A DNA stretch of 64,000 nucleotides from Gymnodinialimonas ulvae (GTDB lineage Bacteria; Pseudomonadota; Alphaproteobacteria; Rhodobacterales; Rhodobacteraceae), in contig NZ_JBBIFX010000004.1 in assembly GCF_037543845.1 (NCBI RefSeq), positions 62,001 to 126,000 of the forward strand. The letters are read 5' to 3'. The notes below the pieces were generated by a model. That model was given only the letters and a program-made list of their open reading frames with translations, did not search any database and was not told the DNA's origin. Below are positions 26,928-35,202 of the stretch, piece by piece; the stretch's first letter is position 1, and each line of letters starts with the position of its first letter. Made by a program: the position numbers and the translations under genes.

Positions 26928-28127
26928 ATGCCCGTCATCGCCCGTTACGCCGCCGTCACCCTACCGCCGCTGGCCCTGCTGATCCTCGCGGGCACGGCTT
27001 GGGGCGGGTTCGCCTGGATCGCGCTGGCGTGGCTGACGCTTGTGGCCGCGCTGGCCGACAGATTGCTGGCCCCACCAACCGCGCCCGCCTCAAATGAAGA
27101 CACACAGCCCTGGTCCGACGCGCTGTCCGTCGGACTGGCCCTCGGCCACATGCTGCTCCTGATCTCGACCTGCGCCGCGGTGACCTCGGGCACCCTGAGC
27201 CTTGGCCAGACCCTCGCGCTCCTCTTCGCCACGGCCAGCTTCTTCGGACAGGTCAGTCACCCCAACGCGCATGAGTTGATCCACCGCCACAACACCGCTC
27301 TCAAGGCCCTCGGCGCGGCGGTCTACACCACCGTGGGCTTCGGACACCACGTCTCCGCCCACCGCCTGGTCCACCACCGCCACGTCGGCACCGAACAAGA
27401 CCCCAGCACCCCGCGCCCCGGCGAAAGCTTCTGGGCCTACCTGCCCCGCGCCTGGCGCGGCACCTTCGAGGCCGGGATCATCGCAGAGGTGGACAGGCTG
27501 GAACACAAGGGCCGGGGACCCAATCACATCACCAATCCCTACTGGCTCTGGCTCGGCGGCGCGCTTGTAACCGCCGTCGTAATCATCACCAACGCGGGCC
27601 TCGCCGGATTTGTCCCGCTCGTCTTGCTCTGGGTCCTGACCGGGGCGCAGATCCTGATGTCGGACTACGTGCAACACTACGGGCTGCAACGCCTGATCCT
27701 GCCCAATGGCCGCACCGAACCCGTCGCCGCCCACCACAGCTGGAACGCCCCTTCGGGCTTCTCCTCTTACCTGATGATGAACGCGCCCGCCCATTCCGAG
27801 CACCACATGCACCCCGACCGCCCGTATGATCGGCTCGACCCTCGGGCCACGGCCCCGACGCTGCCGTTCTCGATGCCCGTCATGGCGATCATCGCGACCG
27901 TGCCGGCGGCGTGGCGCCGCATGATGGACAAACGCGCGCTGTCGGTGATGGAGGCCGCGCAAGCCGCACATCTGGCCCCGACACTGACCCGGTCGAACGC
28001 CGCACCCGCCCGGACATCCTCCGCGACGCCAACATCGGGCCCTGGCACCACGCCCGCACAAACACCGCTCTCCGATGACACAGACACCGAACTGCTCCTG
28101 CAATCCGTCCGCGCCGCCACCCGCTAA
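26928..28127 (+). CDS. AlkB-like membrane di-iron hydroxylase (alkane monooxygenase family)
   Basis: A 399-residue integral membrane protein of the fatty acid desaturase/hydroxylase superfamily. The His boxes are NAHELIHRH, HRLVHHRHVGTEQDP and HSEHHMHPDRPYDRL, and the AlkB-type signature SDYVQHYGLQR precedes the last box. Four to six hydrophobic helices surround them. The pattern fits alkane 1-monooxygenase better than desaturases. The C-terminal 60 residues are Thr/Ala/Pro-rich and probably disordered. No rubredoxin gene is adjacent. ATG 26928 has AAAGGAC upstream. Confidence 0.85.
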   Translation: MPVIARYAAVTLPPLALLILAGTAWGGFAWIALAWLTLVAALADRLLAPPTAPASNEDTQPWSDALSVGLALGHMLLLISTCAAVTSGTLSLGQTLALLFATASFFGQVSHPNAHELIHRHNTALKALGAAVYTTVGFGHHVSAHRLVHHRHVGTEQDPSTPRPGESFWAYLPRAWRGTFEAGIIAEVDRLEHKGRGPNHITNPYWLWLGGALVTAVVIITNAGLAGFVPLVLLWVLTGAQILMSDYVQHYGLQRLILPNGRTEPVAAHHSWNAPSGFSSYLMMNAPAHSEHHMHPDRPYDRLDPRATAPTLPFSMPVMAIIATVPAAWRRMMDKRALSVMEAAQAAHLAPTLTRSNAAPARTSSATPTSGPGTTPAQTPLSDDTDTELLLQSVRAATR

Positions 28128-28336
28128 ATCCGCCAACTGTCCGTCGGACCGCCTGCCCCTCCGCGCAGACGCCCAATCGCCAAAGCCACAAGGCCCCCGC
28201 CAATTCGGGCAAGCCCCCCATTTTTGTTCCAAACAAATGCAAGAAACGGCCGGCCGCGCAGCGCACCGCGCGCTTATCCGCGCCCCTCACCCGCCACACT
28301 TGCGAGGACGGCCGTGAGGCCGAAGGAGCGGCAAGC

Positions 28337-29194
28337 CTATCTCAGCGCGACGCCCCGCCGTCCTGCCAAATCGGTGAAATATTGCCACGCCACCCGGCCC
28401 GAGCGCGACCCGCGTGTCGCCTGCCATTCCACGGCTTCGGCGCGCAGATCCGCGTCGGAAATCGTCACACCATAGGCATCGCAATAGCCCCGGATCATCG
28501 TCAGATAGGCCTCCTGGTCGCAGGCATGGAAGCCAAGCCAAAGCCCGAACCGATCCGACAGAGAGACCTTTTCCTCGACCGCCTCCGACGGGTTGATCGC
28601 CGATCCGCGTTCATTCTCGATCATGTCGCGCGGCATCAGGTGGCGCCGGTTCGACGTGGCATAGAACACCACATTCTCGGGCCGCCCCGTCACGCCACCA
28701 TCCAGCACCGCCTTCAGGCTCTTGTAATGCTGATCGTCGTGCGAAAACGACAGGTCATCGCAATACAGGATCACCCGCACATCCGCCCCGCGCAGCAGGG
28801 TCAGCAACCGGCCGATCGACGGCAGATCTTCGCGCTGGATCTCCACCAGCTTCAAGTCCGCATGATCCTCCGACAACGCCCCATGCACCGCCTTCACCAG
28901 CGACGATTTGCCCATGCCCCGCGCGCCCCACAAAAGCGCGTTATTGGCCGGCAGGCCTTCGGCAAATTGTCGGGTGTTGGCGATCAGCGTATCCCGCGCC
29001 CGGTCAATTCCGTGCAGCAGGTCCAGAGGCACCCGGTTCACATCGCGGATCGGCTCCAACCCATCGGGGTCCGCGTGCCAGACAAAGGCGCGCGCCGACG
29101 CCCAATCGGGAGCCGTTGCAGGAGCCGGGCGCAACCGCTCCAAGGCCGCCGCGATCCGTTCCAGCGCCTGCCTCTCAAAGGCAGCCTCGCTCAA
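28337..29194 (-). CDS. DUF815 family AAA-type ATPase
   Basis: A 285-residue ATPase. Walker A is LLWGARGMGKSSLVKA, Walker B is VILYCDDLSF, and the sensor-like block FYATSNRRHLMPRDM is characteristic of DUF815. Its function is not established. The start overlaps the tatC stop by four bases on the same strand, so it is part of the tat operon. Confidence 0.85.
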   Translation of the reverse strand: MSEAAFERQALERIAAALERLRPAPATAPDWASARAFVWHADPDGLEPIRDVNRVPLDLLHGIDRARDTLIANTRQFAEGLPANNALLWGARGMGKSSLVKAVHGALSEDHADLKLVEIQREDLPSIGRLLTLLRGADVRVILYCDDLSFSHDDQHYKSLKAVLDGGVTGRPENVVFYATSNRRHLMPRDMIENERGSAINPSEAVEEKVSLSDRFGLWLGFHACDQEAYLTMIRGYCDAYGVTISDADLRAEAVEWQATRGSRSGRVAWQYFTDLAGRRGVALR

Positions 29195-30066
29195 AGTTCT
29201 TCGTCCTCGCCCAGAATGCCTTCTTCGCGCAGCCGCTTGGTCCGTGCATGCTCCACCCAGCGCACAAGCTGGATGGAAATCTCGTAGAGGCCGTATACCA
29301 CCACAAACAGGATCACCTGCGTGATCACATCAGGCGGCGTCACCAACGCGGCCAGCGTCAGGATGCCCACCACGGCCCATTTGCGCACGTTGCCCAGGCC
29401 CTCGGCACTCACCAACCCGGCCTTACCCATCAGGGTCAGAACCACCGGAAGTTGGAAGCACAGGCCAAAGGCGAAGATGAACTTCAACGACAGGTCCAGC
29501 GAATCTTTCGCCGTGCCAAGAAACACGGTCTCCAACTCCTGACTGTTCGCCGACGGCGTGTAGTCCTGGCCCGTCAGGAACGCGGTCATCGCCGGGATCG
29601 CGTCAGAAAACCCGATGAAGAAGTTCATCGCAAGCGGCGTCACCACGAAATGCGCGAACGATGCGCCCAGAATGAACAGGAACGGCGAGGCGAAAATGAA
29701 CGGCAAGAACGCGTTCTTTTCCGATTTATAGAGCCCCGGCGCCACGAACCGCCACAGCTGATGCGCGATCACCGGAAACGACACCGCAAAGCCCAGGATG
29801 ATCGAGATGCGCACCAAGACAAAGAAATACTCCTGCGGCGCGTTGTAGACGATCTGCGTCGGCAGGCCCCGCGCCTCGAGGATCGAGCGCAGTGGCTCAA
29901 GGATGAAATTATACGCAGGCTCCGCCACCACAAACATCACCACGATGCCCACGACAAAAGCCATGACCGACCGGATCAGGCGCGTGCGCAACTCCGCAAG
30001 ATGTTCGATCAGCGGGGCGGAGCTGTCGTCAATGCCGTCTTCGGGGGTGTTCGACGCGTCACTCAT
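29191..30066 (-). CDS. tatC: Sec-independent protein translocase TatC
   Basis: A 291-residue TatC with six membrane helices, the core of the twin-arginine translocase that binds the RR signal peptide. The conserved N-terminal block PLIEHLAELRTRLIRSV and the later FPVIAHQLWRFVAPGLYKSEK are diagnostic. The start overlaps the tatB stop by four bases. Confidence 0.96.
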   Translation of the reverse strand: MSDASNTPEDGIDDSSAPLIEHLAELRTRLIRSVMAFVVGIVVMFVVAEPAYNFILEPLRSILEARGLPTQIVYNAPQEYFFVLVRISIILGFAVSFPVIAHQLWRFVAPGLYKSEKNAFLPFIFASPFLFILGASFAHFVVTPLAMNFFIGFSDAIPAMTAFLTGQDYTPSANSQELETVFLGTAKDSLDLSLKFIFAFGLCFQLPVVLTLMGKAGLVSAEGLGNVRKWAVVGILTLAALVTPPDVITQVILFVVVYGLYEISIQLVRWVEHARTKRLREEGILGEDEEL

Positions 30067-30590
30067 GACCGCTCCGTCTGTGCGGCGGGCTCAATTTCTG
30101 CAGGGCCGGGATCGACAGGCTTGATCACCTTCACGGGCCCCTCCGGCGCATCTGCATCGGCTGTGAACTCGGGCGCGGCAGGCTCTTCCGGCTCGTCCGA
30201 GGCCTCCGCCGCGCGTTCGGCCTTCATTGCCGCGATCCGCTCTTTCGTCGCCGCCTGCGCCGCGGCCTTCTTCTCGGCAACCGCGCGGGTCGCAGAGCCT
30301 TCCTCGAACTTCGACGGATCAATGTCGTCCATGACATCCCCCATCATGTCCTTGGCCATTGACTTGGGGTTGGTGAACTTCGACGCCGCGCGCAAATCGC
30401 GGTTCATCTGTGTCATGCCGGTCTCGTCGGCGGCCTCGTTCATCGCGTTGGAAAACTCCTTCGCCATGCCGCGCACACGACCCGTCATCTGCCCCAGCTT
30501 GCGGAACATTTTCGGCAGGTCCTTGGGACCGACGACGATCAACGCCACGATCCCTATGACCAGCATCTCCATCATTCCGATGTCAGGCAT
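30063..30590 (-). CDS. tatB: Sec-independent protein translocase TatB
   Basis: A 175-residue TatB. It has one N-terminal membrane helix (MEMLVIGIVALIVVGPKDLP), an amphipathic helix (KMFRKLGQMTGRVRGMAKEF), and a long acidic, Ala/Pro-rich tail. TatB forms the substrate receptor with TatC. ATG 30590 gives the expected short N-terminus; an upstream in-frame start would add a basic stretch before the helix. Confidence 0.93.
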   Translation of the reverse strand: MPDIGMMEMLVIGIVALIVVGPKDLPKMFRKLGQMTGRVRGMAKEFSNAMNEAADETGMTQMNRDLRAASKFTNPKSMAKDMMGDVMDDIDPSKFEEGSATRAVAEKKAAAQAATKERIAAMKAERAAEASDEPEEPAAPEFTADADAPEGPVKVIKPVDPGPAEIEPAAQTERS

Positions 30591-30674
30591 CCGCCCTACC
30601 CCTCGCCGTCTGTCGCACGGCAGCCTGCCCCGCACCGCACGGATGCATCAGGCGACCCACCGCAACCGTGCGCC

Positions 30675-30911
30675 TCAGGCGTTGTCACGCTCGCGGCGCT
30701 CCTCGGGCGTCACATCCCGGGCGGCGGCGGCGTCTGCGGTCTCCGTCGCATCCTCGACCTGATCAGGGTCCGGCGACTTCACACCGTCCTTGAACGCCGT
30801 GATGCCCTTGCCCACTTCGCCCATCAGGCCCGCGATCTTGCCCCGGCCAAACAGCACCAGAACCACAACCGCGATCAGGATAAGACCAGCCGGTCCGATA
30901 TTGTTGAGCAT
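30675..30911 (-). CDS. tatA: Sec-independent protein translocase TatA
   Basis: A 78-residue TatA with a short membrane helix (GPAGLILIAVVVLVLFGRGK) followed by the amphipathic helix beginning IAGLMGEVGKGITAFKDG. It polymerises to form the transport pore. It is the first tat gene, 84 bases ahead of tatB. Confidence 0.94.
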   Translation of the reverse strand: MLNNIGPAGLILIAVVVLVLFGRGKIAGLMGEVGKGITAFKDGVKSPDPDQVEDATETADAAAARDVTPEERRERDNA

Positions 30912-31033
30912 TGCTTTTCTCCCTCTGGGCCGCGCACAAATATGGCAGCGCGGCGCACCTCTGTCTCGAATTCCCCTGCATAGGTATGGTCTCGGGCCGT
31001 CAGATCAAAGCCCAAAAACGCATTTGCCGGGCC

Positions 31034-32113
31034 TCAATCCCGGTTTGGAAACACAAAACACCGGTCCCTGCGGATCGTCAGCCACAACGCCGTACCCGGT
31101 TTCGGCAGAAAAACGTTGGGAACCGTGGCCTTCAGCATCGATCCGTCGAAATCCATGCGGAACTCCACGAGGCTCTCGTGCCCCATGAAACGCGCGCGCT
31201 GCACCACGCCGCGCGCCGGAACGCCGTCCTGTGGCGTCGGGTTCGGGCCGCGCCCGCCCCGGTCGAAGTCGATCTTCACATGCTGCGGGCGGAACACGAT
31301 CTCGACCGCGCCGCCATCCGGAACCCCAGGCGCCAGGAACTGACCGAAGGCCGTGTCGATCAATGCCCCGTGAACCTCGCCCGATATCACGTTGATATCG
31401 CTGAAAAATGCGGCGGCATCCTTGTCGCAGGGCGAGGTGTATATATTGTAGGGCGCACCGGTCTGCACCACGCCGCCGTCGCGCATCAGCGCGATCTGAT
31501 CGGCCATCCGCATCGCCTCCTCGGGCTCATGCGTGACCAGAACCACCGCCGTCCCTTCCTCCTTCAGAAGCGCCAGCGTCTCGTCGCGGATGCCGTCCCT
31601 CAACCGGTTATCGAGGCCGGAAAACGGCTCGTCCATCAACATGATCCGCGGCCGCGGCGCCAAGGCCCGCGCCAGTGCCACGCGCTGCTGCTCGCCCCCC
31701 GACAACATATGCGGCGCCTTGTCTCCATATCCCGCAAGGTCCACCCGCTCCAAAAGCGCCTCAACACGCTTTTTCGTCTCCGCCCCGCCCCGGCGCAGGC
31801 CGAATCCCACATTCTGCGCCACCGACAGATGCGGAAACAGCGCGAAATCCTGAAAGATCAAGCCAACCCCCCGCGCCTCGGGCGGCAGATGCACGTTGTC
31901 ATCCGACAGGACCTCCCCATCGGCCAGAATGCGCCCCCGACTTTGCCGCTCGATCCCCGCGATCAGGCGCAGCGTCGTCGATTTCCCGCAGCCCGACGGC
32001 CCCAACAGGCACAAGATCTCCCCCGCGCGCACCGTCAGGTCGACACCGCACACAACCTCACGCCCATCGAAATGGGCGCAGGCATGTTCGATCTGCAGGC
32101 GAGGGGCAGTCAT
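31034..32113 (-). CDS. ABC transporter ATP-binding protein, Fe(3+)/spermidine-type (FbpC/PotA-like)
   Basis: A 359-residue ATPase. Walker A GPSGCGKSTTLRLIAG, signature LSGGEQQRVALARALAPRPR, Walker B IMLMDEPFSGLD, and the switch His in VLVTHEPEEAMRMAD are all present. A C-terminal TOBE domain of about 120 residues follows. This architecture belongs to the iron, sulfate, spermidine and related importers. No permease or binding-protein gene is adjacent in the window, so the substrate is unknown. It precedes tatA by 122 bases on the same strand. Confidence 0.88.
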   Translation of the reverse strand: MTAPRLQIEHACAHFDGREVVCGVDLTVRAGEILCLLGPSGCGKSTTLRLIAGIERQSRGRILADGEVLSDDNVHLPPEARGVGLIFQDFALFPHLSVAQNVGFGLRRGGAETKKRVEALLERVDLAGYGDKAPHMLSGGEQQRVALARALAPRPRIMLMDEPFSGLDNRLRDGIRDETLALLKEEGTAVVLVTHEPEEAMRMADQIALMRDGGVVQTGAPYNIYTSPCDKDAAAFFSDINVISGEVHGALIDTAFGQFLAPGVPDGGAVEIVFRPQHVKIDFDRGGRGPNPTPQDGVPARGVVQRARFMGHESLVEFRMDFDGSMLKATVPNVFLPKPGTALWLTIRRDRCFVFPNRD

Positions 32114-32328
32114 CGCGCGGGCTTATCCGAGTGTTTCAATCGGACACGGGGCTAGCAGGTTCGCACGGTGGGGCCAAGGGTCCGCACCGCTTGGATCACG
32201 CCATGTATCGAAGAGGGCATAAAGCGCGGTATTCCGTTGCCGGATGCGACGCTCGCGCGCCCGCCCTTCCATGCGACCAGAGCCGGTTCATACAAAGGCT
32301 GTCCGATCTGGAAAATCGACGCCAAGCT

Positions 32329-32565
32329 TCAGTAATTCACGATACCGCATTGCATGGGTACCATCAGCCCCAGAAACGGGTTGCTCTGAATGAGATTGTA
32401 AATCGTGTCCCTGCTGTATTCTGAATTCTCCAGGTTAGGGAACACGGAAGACGCAATCTGGAGAAGACAGCTACATTGTTGCCGCGAAAACTGCCGCTGA
32501 CAGGATTGAACGAACCGCCCCTCACCAGCGGCTTCAGACGCATTCCGAACATTTCCCGCGATCCG
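32329..32565 (-). pseudogene. open continuation after an in-frame TGA of the secreted protein gene
   Basis: Reading on past the TGA at 32566-32568 gives 78 further sense codons without another stop, then TGA at 32329-32331. The translated stretch looks protein-like, with segments such as FSRQQCSCLLQIASSVFPNL and YNLIQSNPFLGLMVPMQCG and several cysteines. It has no obvious start of its own. It is best read as the 3' half of one gene cut by a nonsense change, by read-through, or by a sequencing error. Confidence 0.45.
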
Positions 32566-32952
32566 TCAAAGCAGTTCAGAGGCGACATCACCACAACCCA
32601 CGCTTTGGAAGGCCAATTCTCCAGACGCCGCATAAAGCTGCATCCCGGAAATCTGATCGCCGACACTTTGCGACAGGTCCGGGTCCGAATAGCTTCCTCC
32701 AACAGCTGCACGCGTTGCCGCGCGCGAAAGCAGCCCCGTGAGTGTCACACGGTCCTGGGCACTGATCGAGAGCTCGCTGGATTCGGTCGTGAGACGGTCC
32801 GTAATGCCGCCCATGATAAGCGTCGACGTGGGCGAATTCGGAACCGGCGTCCCATCTGCGAGATTGGTAAAGACATCCCGAAGAGATTGAGCCTGCGCCA
32901 CGGCACTCAGAAAAAAAAGAGAAAGACAAAAGTAACGGATCAAACGGAACAT
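32566..32952 (-). CDS. secreted protein of unknown function (possibly truncated by in-frame stop)
   Basis: A 128-residue product with a signal peptide (MFRLIRYFCLSLFFLSAVAQ, cleaved after AQA). The mature part is Thr/Ser-rich with VTLTGLLSRAATRAAVGGS and a late Cys in SVGCGDVASELL. I do not recognise it. Its codons are less GC-rich than its neighbours', which suggests acquired DNA. An open reading frame continues directly after the TGA, so the full product may once have been about 207 residues. An AAAGGTGTC stretch precedes the ATG. Confidence 0.6.
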   Translation of the reverse strand: MFRLIRYFCLSLFFLSAVAQAQSLRDVFTNLADGTPVPNSPTSTLIMGGITDRLTTESSELSISAQDRVTLTGLLSRAATRAAVGGSYSDPDLSQSVGDQISGMQLYAASGELAFQSVGCGDVASELL

Positions 32953-33079
32953 CAAGACACCTTTCAAGAACACGAATATGGAAACTGCCCGAAATCCCAA
33001 TACGCCTTTCCACCGAGGGTGCGGGTTCCAAATCCCTGTTTCAAGAAAAACCTTCTGATTGCGCTGGGGCAAAGCCGTG

Positions 33080-34201
33080 CTACCGCCGCAACTCAAACCC
33101 CAACCTTTCCCGCACAACCCCATTGACCATCAACGACAAAACATGCGGGCCGGCCACCAGCGCATAGGTCGTCGCATCTCCTTTGAACACCTGCGTTTTC
33201 CGCAACACCAATGGCTCGCCGGGCGTCACCACGCCTTGTTTCACCTTGAACACCTTGTCGCTCACCTTGCCCGAGGGCCGCAAAAAACCGATGGCATAAT
33301 CCACCAGAACCGGCGTCTCCACCGCTGCGCTCAAGGCGATTTCCACCACCACCCTGTCGCCGATCGCGGGCCGTTCTGGCACCATCACCAAGCGGTCAAC
33401 CGTGACCTGCGCCTCCGCCGCATAGCCCAGCATCGCCATCGCCCGCGCGTCGCCCTGTTTGACCAACGTCCGCAGCGCGTGGCTCGTCATCCAGTGCAAT
33501 TCGGCCGCGTCCTGCCGCGCCTCCGCCTTCCATTCGGCCAAGGTCCCAAGAACCGCATCCGCATCAATCCGGCTCAGATCATTCATGTGATTGGCGACCG
33601 ACCGCGTCACGTAGCGCGTCGGGTCCGCATGCAGTTTCGACAGAAGCGGCAGCGGTGCAAGCGGTGCAATCCTGACGTTCTTCGCCCAGGGCAGGCGCGG
33701 TCGCGTCCCCTCACTCACCAGCCGCCGCACATGGTAATTCCCGTGCTCCGCCCAGTCGGACAGCCGCGCCAGCGTTTCCACCGTCCAACGGTTCAGAAAC
33801 GGCCTTATGTAGAACTCCATCGAAAACCGCTGCGTCGCCGCCTCCAACAGGTCCAGCGCCCGCTCCCGATGCGCCTCCAACCCGTGCCGCACCGCCAGAA
33901 TCCCCGGCACCGCATGGATGAACTGCCCGAAATCGTCATCGCGCAAGCTCGGGTCCAGCCGCTCCGGCATTGCCGTCTCAAGCTGATCGGCCATGGTCGG
34001 GAAGTCCGAGGCCAATCGCGGCTCCAGGCAATCCGCGATCCACTCCAGCCGCTCCAGCAATTCCCGGCCTTCAAACCCGCCCACAACCTCCGCCGCGAAC
34101 GCCTCCGCCTCGAACCCGGGCAGGGTCGCGAACTCCCCCGCCAACTGCCCGATTGTCTCTGCGTTGAACAGGTGATCCTTCAGCGAAAACCGTTCTGCCA
34201 C
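33080..34201 (-). CDS. DNA alkylation repair-like HEAT-repeat protein, AlkC type
   Basis: A 373-residue helical-repeat protein. The block NYHVRRLVSEGTRPRLPWAK is the signature of the AlkC branch of the AlkC/AlkD superfamily. It is followed by SVANHMNDLSRIDADAV and a C-terminal beta-rich domain (IGDRVVVEIALSAAVETPVL), also found in AlkC2-like members. AlkC proteins excise N3-alkylated purines without base flipping. The activity of this one is inferred. A CtrA-type site lies just upstream. Confidence 0.82.
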   Translation of the reverse strand: MAERFSLKDHLFNAETIGQLAGEFATLPGFEAEAFAAEVVGGFEGRELLERLEWIADCLEPRLASDFPTMADQLETAMPERLDPSLRDDDFGQFIHAVPGILAVRHGLEAHRERALDLLEAATQRFSMEFYIRPFLNRWTVETLARLSDWAEHGNYHVRRLVSEGTRPRLPWAKNVRIAPLAPLPLLSKLHADPTRYVTRSVANHMNDLSRIDADAVLGTLAEWKAEARQDAAELHWMTSHALRTLVKQGDARAMAMLGYAAEAQVTVDRLVMVPERPAIGDRVVVEIALSAAVETPVLVDYAIGFLRPSGKVSDKVFKVKQGVVTPGEPLVLRKTQVFKGDATTYALVAGPHVLSLMVNGVVRERLGFELRR

Positions 34202-34226
34202 AGCGATGCCTCCCCGGTTTCGCGGG

Positions 34227-34241
34227 TTAACATTGGGTTAA
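34227..34241. promoter_or_regulatory. CtrA-type binding site TTAA-N7-TTAA
   Basis: TTAA-CATTGGG-TTAA matches the full consensus of the alphaproteobacterial cell-cycle regulator CtrA. It lies 26-40 bases before the start codon of the AlkC-like gene, in an AT-rich gap of 103 bases that also holds further TTAA half-sites (34252-34275). Confidence 0.5.
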
Positions 34242-34304
34242 TAAGAATCTGAAAAATACTTTTAATCAAATACTTAACCCCCGGTTGCAGCCTTGCAACC
34301 ACCC

Positions 34305-35084
34305 TCAGATCGTCGCGTTCGTGCCGCCCCCGTCGCACAGGATATTCTGCCCCACGATGAACCCCGCATGTTCCGAGCACAGGAACGCGCACATCGCCCC
34401 GAACTCGGCCCGCGTCCCATAGCGCCGCGCCGGAATCGTCGCCTCGCGCCGGGTCTTGGCCTCTTCTATCGAGATGCCTTCCTTCTGCGACACGCCCCCA
34501 TCAAGCTGGATCGCCCGATCCGTCGCGTGGATCCCCGGCAGCATGTTGTTCACATTGACGCCGAATGGCGCCACCTGCCGCGCTGTGCCCGCCACATAAC
34601 CGGTCAGACCCGTGCGCGCCGCATTCGACAGCCCCAGCGCCGGGATCGGCGCCTTGACCGATTGCGAGGTGATATTCACCACCCGCCCCCAGCCGCGATC
34701 CATCATCTTCGGCATCAGCGCCGTCATCAGCGCAATCGGCGTCAGCATGTTGGCATCGAGCGCCGCGATGAAATCCTCGCGCCCCCAATCCGACCACAGC
34801 CCCGGCGGCGGCCCGCCCGCATTGGTCACCAGGATGTCGACATCGCCCGCCGCATCCAGAACCTTGGACCGTCCGTCCTCCGACGTGATATCGGCCGCAA
34901 CAGCCACAACTTCGACCCCGTATTCATCACGGATCGCTTGCGCGGCTTCTTCGAGCGCCTCCGAGCCGCGCGCATTCATCACAAGGTTCACACCCGCCGC
35001 TGCCAATTGCTCGGCGCAGCCCCGGCCCAATCCCTTCGACGACGCGCATACCAGCGCCCGCTTTCCTGCAATCCCCAGATCCAT
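34305..35084 (-). CDS. atypical SDR-family oxidoreductase (3-oxoacyl-ACP reductase-like)
   Basis: A 259-residue short-chain dehydrogenase fold. The cofactor motif is CASSKGLGRGCAEQLAAAG, followed by VTNAGGPPPG (NAG motif) and VVNITSQSVKAPIPALGLSN. In the place of the catalytic YxxxK there is ALGLSNAAR, so the Tyr and Lys of classical SDRs are missing. A known BKR-like subgroup shares this change. The reaction is uncertain. ATG 35084 starts directly before the Rossmann strand. Confidence 0.82.
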   Translation of the reverse strand: MDLGIAGKRALVCASSKGLGRGCAEQLAAAGVNLVMNARGSEALEEAAQAIRDEYGVEVVAVAADITSEDGRSKVLDAAGDVDILVTNAGGPPPGLWSDWGREDFIAALDANMLTPIALMTALMPKMMDRGWGRVVNITSQSVKAPIPALGLSNAARTGLTGYVAGTARQVAPFGVNVNNMLPGIHATDRAIQLDGGVSQKEGISIEEAKTRREATIPARRYGTRAEFGAMCAFLCSEHAGFIVGQNILCDGGGTNATI

Positions 35085-35202
35085 CGCACCCTCCGCAATA
35101 TTGTTGTATTGCCCAAGCCTTAGCAGCGCCCCAACACCACCGCCAGCCTTGACCCCGGACGGGTGCACTTGTCTAACCGCAGTCTCTCTGTCCGAGGATC
35201 CG

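Noticed and set aside
32364..32711. Alternative-frame ORF of 115 codons as a separate gene
   Set aside because: It overlaps the secreted-protein frame and its open continuation. The other frame has a signal peptide and more protein-like composition.
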